Origin: an uncultured bacterium
GTDB taxonomy: Bacteria; Patescibacteriota; Minisyncoccia; Phycocordibacterales; UBA918
Length of the DNA: 8,335 nucleotides
NCBI GenBank assembly: GCA_913050645.1
Contig: CAJXAG010000040.1
Span: forward strand, 1-8,335
Reading direction: 5' to 3'
The translations under genes and the position numbers were made by a program. Of this stretch, positions 1-4,150 are shown piece by piece. A model generated the notes under the pieces. The model was not told where the DNA came from, ran no database searches, and saw only the letters and a list, made by a program, of their open reading frames with translations. Positions within the stretch are counted from its first letter, which is position 1, and each line of letters begins with the position of its first letter.

Positions 1-20
1 GCCACGTAAAACGTATATAT

Positions 21-284
21 ATGCCAATTACTAAAGGAGCAGAAAAAGCACACCGTGCATCGTTGCGAAAGCGAGTATTTAACGTACGACGCAACCGAAC
101 GATGAACGAAGTGGTGAAGGATACACGCAAACTGATTGCAAAAGGTGATGTACAAGGGGCTGAAGCAAAGCTTCCAGAAGCACAGAAGGCAATCGATAAG
201 GCGCAGAAGCGAGGAGTGATCAAGAAGAACACCGCAGCGCGAAAGAAGTCTCGTCTTGTAGCAGCTATCCGGAAAGCAAAATAA
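21..284 (+). CDS. rpsT: 30S ribosomal protein S20
   Basis: S20 is a primary 16S rRNA-binding protein of the small ribosomal subunit that helps early assembly of the body of the 30S particle. The 87-residue product has the family's usual length (about 85-90), is highly basic, and has the typical N-terminal pattern of a short MPxxK start followed by a K/R-rich helix (residues 5-27). The rest is a helical, Lys/Ala-rich stretch ending in a basic tail. No Shine-Dalgarno sequence is visible in the 20 bases available upstream; an AT run (TATATAT) lies directly against the ATG, so the promoter and exact 5' end cannot be judged from this window. The gene is a single unit closed by a strong terminator 16 nt after the stop. 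The family call is from overall composition and pattern, and I am confident of it. Confidence 0.93.
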   Translation: MPITKGAEKAHRASLRKRVFNVRRNRTMNEVVKDTRKLIAKGDVQGAEAKLPEAQKAIDKAQKRGVIKKNTAARKKSRLVAAIRKAK

Positions 285-300
285 TTATCATAAGGAAAAC

Positions 301-330
301 AAAAAAACTGTCGACGGACAGTTTTTTTGT
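301..330 (+). terminator. Rho-independent terminator of rpsT
   Basis: CTGTC and GACAG form a 5-bp GC-containing stem around a GACG loop, extended by seven A/T pairs (A7 on the left, T7 on the right). The right arm supplies the U-tract. The symmetric A/T arms also make it plausible as a terminator in the other direction, which would stop transcription arriving from the antisense side of the tRNA-Arg. Confidence 0.9.
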
Positions 331-438
331 TTTGTATATAAAGGGAGCTACCCCGATAAATGAGTCCGCACTGAAACTAATTATAACGTCGGTTTTTATT
401 TACTATTCACTATGTTTCTGGTATTATCCTGCCACAAT
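331..438. other. Intergenic region upstream of tRNA-Arg
   Basis: About 100 bp with no open frame of note. The right half holds the tRNA-Arg promoter (see 399-427). The left half contains a stretch around 352-395 with a CCGA/TCGG pairing that encloses ATGAG and GAAAC motifs, superficially like a ribozyme core. I tested this against the hammerhead consensus and rejected it. I see nothing else. Confidence 0.5.
399..427 (+). promoter_or_regulatory. Promoter of tRNA-Arg (extended -10)
   Basis: A -35-like TTTACT (399-404) is followed after 17 nt by TATTAT (422-427). The -10 is preceded by TGG, giving a TGn extended -10. Transcription would start near 434, a few bases before the mature tRNA 5' end at 439. 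Confidence 0.7.
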
Positions 439-510
439 GCTCCCGTAGTTTAATGGATAAAACCTCGGTTTGCGGTACCGGAACTCCAGGTTCGACTCCT
501 GGCGGGAGCA
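439..510 (+). tRNA. tRNA-Arg, anticodon GCG
   Basis: The 72-nt cloverleaf has a perfect 7-bp acceptor stem (GCTCCCG with CGGGAGC), a 4-bp D stem (GTTT/AAAC) whose loop contains GGA (A20 is the known arginine identity base), an anticodon stem TCGGT/ACCGG (one T-G pair), a 4-nt variable loop and a 5-bp T stem CCAGG/CCTGG with loop TTCGACT. The 7-nt anticodon loop TTGCGGT puts GCG at 472-474, which reads CGC and, by wobble, CGU as arginine. The alternative register giving TGC breaks the stem, so GCG is the only consistent reading. The discriminator is A, and CCA is not encoded (CAT follows). A G34 anticodon for this box is unusual in bacteria, where ACG edited to ICG is the rule. The antisense strand of 450-510 is the 3' end of the recombinase reading frame. 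Confidence 0.95.
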
Positions 511-2024
511 CATAAAAGGACTTCTTCCGAAGTCAAAGAACACGCCGAAGGCGTGAGAACAGAAGAAAGAGCAGAAATACGCTGGCGTACCGCCACCAAA
601 CCAAAGGGCGAAGTCGTGGCGAAGTGGGCGGTTTTGTCACGAACCGTATGGTTCGTTCCAATTTTTTGGATGAAGGAAGCAATCTCTTCGAGATTGCTGG
701 ATGAATTCAAAAAAGTGGCTTGTTTCATGTCTAAAACCCACTCCCGCAATGGTTCGACCCAAGTATTTCTTCGTTGTTTAAAATCTTTCATTTTGTCTTT
801 TAAAGTGCTCGTTGAACGCATAATACCGTCTTTCTTTTTGAGATAGATGTCTTTTGGTATATCCTCATCCAAATAAGCAGAAACTAACCTATCCATGCGT
901 TCATCGTTCGCTTTGATTTTGACTGAAAGATTTTGAACATCACTGTGTGAGGTGCTCTGCTCCTCTTTCTCCCAAACTCCAATTTTCTCTAACATCCAAT
1001 CGGTGTATCTATCACGCAGTGAAATTGTTTGAAGTCGTTTCTTAAGTTCTTCAGCCAAATCGGACTCTTGCACATAACTCTGTGAGCAAAGCCCTTTCTT
1101 CTTGGTACACCTATAGTATCTATACGTTCCTCCATTTCCTTTCGCAAACTGGGCAGTAAACATGCCACCACACTCTCCGCAACGGAACAGACTCCGAAAA
1201 GGAAAATTATGTGAACCACGCTTTTTCTGGGGCTTTGCTTTTGCTTCCAGTATTTTCTGCACGGCTTCAAACAATTTCGGAGAAATAATTGGTTCAAATA
1301 TGCCTTCAAACCATTCGCCATGATGACGAACAAATCCGAGATAGGCTCTGTTCGATAACATATGTTTGATGGCACATTTGGAAAGTGGCGTATTGTTCCG
1401 AGTGACAATACCTAAATCCGCCAAAAGCTGCGATAAGCTCACTAAACCATGTGTTTCTTTAGAGTATTCAACAAAAGCACGTTTCACTATCTTGGCGTTA
1501 GTCGGATGTGGTTCTATATTCCGAGTCTTTTGATTATTTATATATCCAAACGGTGCTTTTGTGAGCCACTCACCTCGTCGCAGTTTTTGGCGGATTCCCC
1601 GCTTCACATTCTGCGTGAGATTGTCTGAATAGTATTTCGATTGACCGAACGCCACTTGCAACATAAAGAGTCCTTGTGGAGTGGGTTCAAACCAAAATGT
1701 CGGAAAGCGCAAAGACACTATTTTCTCTTGGTCTACGGCATAAATAACCCTCCCTCCGTCGATACTGTTGCGAGCTAGGCGGTCTGGATGCCATGAGAGT
1801 ATTCCGATATTGCCCATTTCTTCTATCTTTGCCATCATTTCTCCAAATACAGTTCGCCCTGGTGTCTTTGCGCTTTTCGACTCTTGAAACTCCGCTAGGA
1901 TTTCAAGATTTTCTTTACGCGCAAACTCTCTTAATTCAAAAAGTTGTGACTCGATAGACATCACTTGCTTGTCATCATCTTCGGTACTCTTACGAGCGTA
2001 TAGAAAATATTTTGGTTTGGACAT
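450..2024 (-). CDS. Large serine recombinase (resolvase/integrase family)
   Basis: The enzyme should cut and rejoin DNA at specific sites through a 5'-phosphoserine intermediate. The N-terminal resolvase domain (about 1-150) shows YARKS, with Arg11 and the probable nucleophile Ser13, SIESQ at 23-27, and the conserved DRLAR at 81-85. The central recombinase domain (about 155-265) begins with the typical PFGY (158-161). A zinc ribbon follows with Cys282, Cys285, Cys306 and Cys313, then a probable coiled coil (about 325-430). The 524 residues are typical for large serine recombinases. The ATG at 2024 sits 13 nt after a GATAAT box. The last ~60 residues are odd: from Asp463 the gene passes through the left inverted repeat, and the final ~19 residues are the antisense strand of tRNA-Arg, giving an Arg/Ser/Trp-rich tail that is a by-product of tRNA sequence. 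An 11-bp tandem duplication (607-625) sets the frame here. The family call is secure; the exact C-terminus and sites are not. Confidence 0.9.
   Translation of the reverse strand: MSKPKYFLYARKSTEDDDKQVMSIESQLFELREFARKENLEILAEFQESKSAKTPGRTVFGEMMAKIEEMGNIGILSWHPDRLARNSIDGGRVIYAVDQEKIVSLRFPTFWFEPTPQGLFMLQVAFGQSKYYSDNLTQNVKRGIRQKLRRGEWLTKAPFGYINNQKTRNIEPHPTNAKIVKRAFVEYSKETHGLVSLSQLLADLGIVTRNNTPLSKCAIKHMLSNRAYLGFVRHHGEWFEGIFEPIISPKLFEAVQKILEAKAKPQKKRGSHNFPFRSLFRCGECGGMFTAQFAKGNGGTYRYYRCTKKKGLCSQSYVQESDLAEELKKRLQTISLRDRYTDWMLEKIGVWEKEEQSTSHSDVQNLSVKIKANDERMDRLVSAYLDEDIPKDIYLKKKDGIMRSTSTLKDKMKDFKQRRNTWVEPLREWVLDMKQATFLNSSSNLEEIASFIQKIGTNHTVRDKTAHFATTSPFGLVAVRQRISALSSVLTPSACSLTSEEVLLCAPARSRTWSSGTANRGFIH
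519..555. repeat. Two consecutive hairpins between tRNA-Arg and the left inverted repeat
   Basis: The first hairpin is GACTTC/GAAGTC with loop TTCC (519-534). The second is CACGCC/GGCGTG with loop GAA (541-555). Neither has a U-tract, so they are not classical terminators on either strand. They lie inside the present C-terminal coding extension of the recombinase and just downstream of the tRNA, where they could help tRNA 3' processing or mark the outer edge of the recombinase element. The structure is visible in the sequence; the role is unknown. Confidence 0.5.
571..638. repeat. Left inverted repeat of the recombinase element (with 11-bp duplication)
   Basis: This is the reverse complement of 2063-2119. 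Bases 578-638 match 2063-2112 perfectly once an 11-bp insertion is removed, with two mismatches further out. The insertion is a tandem duplication: GGCGAAGT occurs at 607-614 and again at 618-625. Because 11 is not a multiple of three, it shifts the recombinase frame relative to the right copy. A 7-bp hairpin (ACGAACC/GGTTCGT, 639-656) abuts the inner edge. The present frame gives a PF-hydrophobic-V-A ending that looks like a natural recombinase C-terminus, so the longer left copy may be ancestral and the right copy a deletion between the two GGCGAAGT units. Confidence 0.9.
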
Positions 2025-2037
2025 AATTTTTTCAAAA

Positions 2038-2067
2038 ATTATCTTTTAGATATGAAACAAGAGACAA
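2038..2067 (-). promoter_or_regulatory. Putative promoter of the recombinase gene
   Basis: On the minus strand, TTGTCT (2067-2062) and GATAAT (2043-2038) are separated by 18 nt, and the ATG (2024) follows 13 nt later, leaving a 5' leader of roughly 6-7 nt without a Shine-Dalgarno sequence. The -35 lies across the inner boundary of the right inverted repeat, so binding of recombinase at the repeat could repress its own transcription. The hexamers are moderate matches. Confidence 0.5.
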
Positions 2068-2119
2068 AACCGCCCACTTCGCCCTTTGGTTTGGTGGCGG
2101 TACGCCAGCGTAAATCTGC
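2063..2119. repeat. Right inverted repeat of the recombinase element
   Basis: This 57-bp copy is upstream of the recombinase and in opposite orientation to the left copy. Read on the plus strand it encodes the tail of the recombinase (DKTAHFA, then LWFGGGTPA) ending at TAA 2111-2113, so it is a stray copy of the gene's own 3' end. Its inner edge overlaps the -35 of the recombinase promoter. Whether it is a recombination site, or the relic of a second, inverted recombinase copy, cannot be decided from one sequence. Confidence 0.9.
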
Positions 2120-2125
2120 ACAAAA

Positions 2126-2158
2126 CAAAACTGACTCAGTATTACTGAGTCAGTTTTG
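2126..2158 (-). terminator. Terminator of the two-helix membrane protein gene, probably bidirectional
   Basis: A perfect 15-bp inverted repeat (CAAAACTGACTCAGT and its complement) flanks an ATT loop. It begins 4 nt after the stop codon of the minus-strand gene at 2162, and the minus strand continues with a T-rich run. The terminal A/T pairs also give a T-run on the plus strand, so it could stop transcription from either side. It lies just outside the right inverted repeat. Confidence 0.9.
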
Positions 2159-2161
2159 CTT

Positions 2162-2632
2162 CTAAAACCCAAAAAATTCTAGTAGTTTGTTTGCAAATGG
2201 TTCTTCGAGGAATTCTTCAGGAATGCGTGAAGCTACGAGTTCTTCAATGTCGTCTACATATTCTTCAGGTAGCGGCATAATAATCAGCGGCATGAAAAGT
2301 TTTTGTGAGCGGATGAGTAGCTGGGGTCCCAGAGGATCTTCTTCATCTATATAAAATACATCGAGTGTGCTGTACGGATACATTTTTTCTCCCACCTGCA
2401 CCCCGCGACTGGTTACTGCATGTTCAATAATTTGTGGTTCACGGTTTGCATGCAGCGCAGTAACACATCCTGCAACAAATATAAGAATACCAAAAAGTAC
2501 ATTTCCAAGGAGGATTGCTGCAACCGTAACGGCGATAGTGATGATACCAAGCGCCCAAAACCAATCACTGCCTTTTTCAGTGTGTGCATGTTCGTATGCT
2601 TCCCAGGAGACACTTTTAACCTGCTCGTCCAT
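2162..2632 (-). CDS. Two-helix membrane protein with conserved cytoplasmic-type C-terminal domain, function unknown
   Basis: The product is 156 residues. A polar N-terminus with an SWEAYEH motif (9-15) precedes two closely spaced hydrophobic segments (about 24-42 and 45-62) that should form a helical hairpin in the membrane. After this comes a mixed alpha/beta domain (about 68-125) with RGVQVGEKMYPYSTLDVF and a hydrophobic strand, somewhat like a bacterial PH-type fold, and an acidic C-terminal helix ending in FFGF. I recognise the overall pattern (WEA, two helices, YPY, LEFFGF-type ending) as one seen in small uncharacterised proteins of Parcubacteria-like genomes, from memory and without a search. 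Translation can be extended upstream to 2770, but that extension merely reads through the tRNA-Ser. The ATG at 2632 lies exactly 6 nt after a TGC-TACAAT box and is preferred. Function is unknown. Confidence 0.82.
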   Translation of the reverse strand: MDEQVKSVSWEAYEHAHTEKGSDWFWALGIITIAVTVAAILLGNVLFGILIFVAGCVTALHANREPQIIEHAVTSRGVQVGEKMYPYSTLDVFYIDEEDPLGPQLLIRSQKLFMPLIIMPLPEEYVDDIEELVASRIPEEFLEEPFANKLLEFFGF

Positions 2633-2638
2633 GCGGTA

Positions 2639-2647
2639 ATTGTAGCA
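2639..2647 (-). promoter_or_regulatory. Extended -10 promoter of the 2162-2632 gene, leaderless start
   Basis: On the minus strand, TGC-TACAAT ends at 2639 and the ATG begins at 2632, with exactly 6 nt between. Initiation at the usual distance would place +1 on the A of the start codon. This decides the start in favour of 2632 over longer alternatives. No convincing -35 is present. Confidence 0.65.
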
Positions 2648-2661
2648 TGTGTAAGTTTGGT

Positions 2662-2690
2662 AAAAGAAAATAACCACCCTTATGGGTGAT
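2662..2690 (-). terminator. Terminator of tRNA-Ser
   Basis: On the minus strand, ATCACCC and GGGTGGT pair (7 bp with one T-G pair) around an ATAA loop, followed by TATTTTCTTTT. It lies 8 nt beyond the CCA end of the tRNA and separates it from the downstream membrane-protein gene. Confidence 0.75.
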
Positions 2691-2698
2691 ATTTTCAT

Positions 2699-2790
2699 TG
2701 GCGGAGAGAGAGGGATTCGAACCCTCGGTAGAGTTACCCCTACTCTGGTTTTCAAGACCAGCGCCTTCAACCTGACTCAGCCATCTCTCC
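2699..2790 (-). tRNA. tRNA-Ser, anticodon TGA, CCA encoded
   Basis: This class II tRNA on the minus strand has an acceptor stem GGAGAGA/TCTCTCC, a D arm, an anticodon stem with loop containing TGA (2754-2752, reading UCA and by wobble other UCN codons), and the long variable arm typical of serine, a hairpin of ACTCTACC-type sequence. The T arm is GAGGG-TTCGAAT-CCCTC. The discriminator is G (2702) and CCA is encoded (2701-2699), unlike the tRNA-Arg in this window. Translations of this region on both strands give Arg/Ser/Leu-rich nonsense proteins that should not be annotated. Confidence 0.96.
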
Positions 2791-2813
2791 AAATATATTC
2801 TTGTGTGCGGAGT

Positions 2814-2841
2814 ACTATAGCATTTTTTTCTGATCATACAA
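2814..2841 (-). promoter_or_regulatory. Promoter of tRNA-Ser within the 3' end of the HNH gene
   Basis: On the minus strand, TTGTAT (2841-2836), 16 nt, then TATAGT (2819-2814) preceded by TGC. The elements overlap the last codons and the stop of the HNH gene. The expected start near 2807 leaves a leader of about 17 nt that would be removed by RNase P. Confidence 0.6.
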
Positions 2842-3279
2842 ACTGTGTCCCCGGTGGTGTGTCATGTGGCAGTTTGGACAGAGAAGTTCTAGGTTTTTAA
2901 GATCATTAGTACCACCTTTGTGACGTTCTGTTTTGTGGTGTACTTGCAAAATTGCATAGTTATTCATTCCACAACGCTCGCAGGTTCCCCCTCTCTCTTG
3001 AGCTACTTTTTCTTTTAAAATCGATCCTTGGTACGCTTTATCAAACTTCCCTTCTTTAGTGTATACAATACCGGCACGCGCTTTATTTGCACAACTTCGA
3101 GAGCAGGTTGCCTTGTTGCCGATATATGTTTGCTTACAAATTTTACATTCTTTTAACTTTTGTTGATCGAGTCCTGTGCACTGTCGAGAGCAGTACACAT
3201 TACCACTAGCAATCTGAAAAGGTCGACGGTATATTGGTTTTGCACAAATCTTACATACACAGTTCGGGTTTCGTCTCAT
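2815..3279 (-). CDS. HNH endonuclease with tandem zinc knuckles
   Basis: A likely metal-dependent DNA nuclease. The C-terminal half is a canonical cysteine-type HNH module: C100-x2-C103, His114-His115, Asn129, C134-x2-C137 and His141, in the order CERC / LQVHHKTERHKGGTNDL / NLELLCPNCH. The N-terminal half carries two treble-clef-like knuckles (C9-x2-C12 with C30-x3-C34, and C45-x2-C48 with C59-x3-C63), probably for DNA recognition. At 154 residues it is complete. A start two codons upstream (3285) is possible, but a TATAAT box ends exactly 6 nt before the ATG at 3279 and abuts 3285, so 3279 is chosen. It is free-standing, divergent from ruvX, and its stop lies 24 nt from the tRNA-Ser. Stand-alone HNH proteins of this layout are often homing-type or phage-derived. 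The nuclease fold is well supported; the target is unknown. Confidence 0.88.
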   Translation of the reverse strand: MRRNPNCVCKICAKPIYRRPFQIASGNVYCSRQCTGLDQQKLKECKICKQTYIGNKATCSRSCANKARAGIVYTKEGKFDKAYQGSILKEKVAQERGGTCERCGMNNYAILQVHHKTERHKGGTNDLKNLELLCPNCHMTHHRGHSLYDQKKML

Positions 3280-3285
3280 TTTCAT

Positions 3286-3294
3286 ATTATATCA
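3286..3294 (-). promoter_or_regulatory. Extended -10 promoter of the HNH gene, leaderless start
   Basis: On the minus strand, TGA-TATAAT ends at 3286. Counting 6 nt places +1 at 3279, the A of the third codon of the longest possible frame, and this sets the start. The longer start at 3285 would have its A at -6 and could not be transcribed from this promoter. Confidence 0.7.
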
Positions 3295-3304
3295 TTAAAC
3301 CCAT

Positions 3305-3337
3305 ATACCATTCTCGTATAGGTGGTATACTTACCAC
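3305..3337 (+). promoter_or_regulatory. Extended -10 promoter of ruvX with overlapping dyad, leaderless start
   Basis: TGG-TATACT (3323-3331) ends 6 nt before the ATG at 3338, so the transcript should start on the A of the start codon. Two inverted repeats overlap the -10: GTGGTA-TACT-TACCAC (3322-3337) and ATACCA/TGGTAT with 12 nt between (3305-3328). They could be an operator for a dimeric regulator or chance symmetry. The region also carries the divergent HNH promoter. Confidence 0.6.
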
Positions 3338-3718
3338 ATGCGAAAAATGGGTATTGATTATGGGACGAAAAATATAGGTATCGCCTTTACTGATGAGGGT
3401 GGAGTAATGGCATTTCCGCATGGAGTGATTCCAAATAACGCAAAGCTACAAGAGACCATTGAGCAACTTATTGCAGAAAAAGAAGTTACAGAAATTGTCA
3501 TAGGGCACTCGCTTGATCGAGAGGGGAAGCCAAACGAAATTCATGCTGCGGTGGAGGCACTTATGACCGATCTCACGCTCTCGATCGGTATTCCGATACA
3601 TTTACAGCCAGAGCAGTACACGTCGCAAGAAGCAAAGCGGATCCAGGGAAAGAATGATCAAATCGATGCATCAGCTGCAGCAATTATTTTAAACAGTTAT
3701 CTTAATCTAAATACATAG
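3338..3718 (+). CDS. ruvX: Holliday-junction resolvase-like protein RuvX (YqgF family)
   Basis: RuvX/YqgF proteins have an RNase H-like nuclease fold, act on Holliday junctions in some species and are also implicated in 16S rRNA 5' processing; both roles come from family knowledge. The 126-residue product is of normal length. The first strand is GIDYGTKNIGIA (5-16) with catalytic Asp7. IVIGHSLDREG (53-63) corresponds to the family's IVVGLPLN..G segment, though the usual P is replaced. Glu92 in PEQYTSQEA occupies the DERLST position, and Asp110 in DASAAAIILNSYL completes the acidic site. The first ATG (3338) is preferred over the Met at residue 4 because the -10 is exactly 6 nt away. It leads a plus-strand run whose next gene starts 2 nt after its stop. 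Confidence 0.9.
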   Translation: MRKMGIDYGTKNIGIAFTDEGGVMAFPHGVIPNNAKLQETIEQLIAEKEVTEIVIGHSLDREGKPNEIHAAVEALMTDLTLSIGIPIHLQPEQYTSQEAKRIQGKNDQIDASAAAIILNSYLNLNT

Positions 3719-3720
3719 AT

Positions 3721-4146
3721 ATGAATGATGAACAGACACAGGTTCCAGAAGTGGATGTGGTAGACGCAGAAGTGGAGGTGGCAGAGACGGAGGTGGTGGA
3801 AGGAGTGACAGCAGGTAAGACAATGATTTCGTACGACGACTTTGCAAAGCTTGATATTGCACTCGGAGTCATCACATCAGTTGAGGTTGTAAAAGATGCC
3901 GACAAATTACTTCGACTTGTTGTTGATTTCGGTACGGAGGAAAGACAGATCATTTCGGGTATTCGAGAATATTTTGAAGATGTACAAAGCATTGTGGGAA
4001 AGCAGTGTCCGTTTTTGGTAAATCTAGAGCCGCGTACTATTCGCGGTCTTGAGAGTCAGGGAATGATTCTTGCGGCAGAAAACGATGGAGTGTTTGCGTT
4101 GCTTAATCCACACAATGAGTTACCTGCAGGAACTCGTGTAAACTAA
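3721..4146 (+). CDS. Stand-alone tRNA-binding domain protein (MetRS C-terminal / CsaA-like OB fold)
   Basis: Residues about 38-141 form a tRNA-binding OB-fold domain of the type at the C-terminus of bacterial methionyl-tRNA synthetase and in CsaA/Trbp111. Visible marks are FAKLDIALGVI (41-51), DADKLL (59-64), the strand ERQIISGI (74-81), GKQCPFLVNLEPRTIRG (93-109) and GLESQGMILAA (109-119). There is no catalytic synthetase domain. Residues 1-34 are an acidic, Val/Glu-rich, low-complexity tail (VEVAETEVVEG), not part of the domain. The start at 3721 is 2 nt after the ruvX stop (TAG-AT-ATG), suggesting translational coupling; a Met at residue 35 would give just the domain. It may act in trans with MetRS as a dimeric tRNA-binding subunit, or bind structured RNA more generally. 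The domain is certain, the biological role is inferred. Confidence 0.88.
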   Translation: MNDEQTQVPEVDVVDAEVEVAETEVVEGVTAGKTMISYDDFAKLDIALGVITSVEVVKDADKLLRLVVDFGTEERQIISGIREYFEDVQSIVGKQCPFLVNLEPRTIRGLESQGMILAAENDGVFALLNPHNELPAGTRVN

Positions 4147-4150
4147 GTGG

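Larger units (their letters stand above)
571..2119 (-). mobile_element. Serine-recombinase element bounded by inverted repeats
   Basis: The segment is a single large serine recombinase gene framed by inverted repeats (left 571-638, right 2063-2119), lying immediately 3' of tRNA-Arg. There is no cargo gene other than the recombinase. The inverted repeats are 55/57 identical apart from an 11-bp indel, and 50 bp of that is perfect. I see no flanking direct target duplication. It could be a self-mobilising solo recombinase, a collapsed remnant of a larger integrated element, or an invertible cassette. The outer limits given are simply the outer edges of the repeats, so the true ends may differ. 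Confidence 0.55.

Noticed and set aside
352..397. Hammerhead-ribozyme-like arrangement (ATGAG ... GAAAC enclosed by CCGA/TCGG)
   Set aside because: The invariant CUGANGA core is not present (the sequence reads ATAAATGA), stem II has only three pairs and stem III is not convincing.
439..510. Alternative tRNA-Ala (TGC) reading of the anticodon loop
   Set aside because: Shifting the loop by one base breaks the anticodon stem; only GCG keeps five pairs.
571..638. CRISPR-like or transposon terminal repeat
   Set aside because: Only two copies exist, inverted and 1.4 kb apart, and there is no DDE transposase or target duplication. Their content is the recombinase 3' end, so recombination sites or a duplicated fragment are better explanations.
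553..846. Plus-strand 97-residue frame beginning near the left inverted repeat
   Set aside because: It is the antisense of the recombinase 3' end, with no promoter and no recognisable protein features.
989..1408. 139-residue minus-strand frame inside the recombinase gene
   Set aside because: It is an out-of-frame shadow; the zinc-ribbon cysteines and recombinase domain are in the 524-residue frame.
2162..2770. Longer 202-residue version of the minus-strand membrane protein
   Set aside because: The extra 46 residues are translated from the tRNA-Ser and its terminator, and the leaderless -10 box points to the ATG at 2632.
2682..2900. Plus-strand and minus-strand reading frames over the tRNA-Ser (GIRTLG-type proteins)
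   Set aside because: They are translations of the tRNA cloverleaf and its flanks, a well-known annotation artefact, with no protein-like composition outside it.
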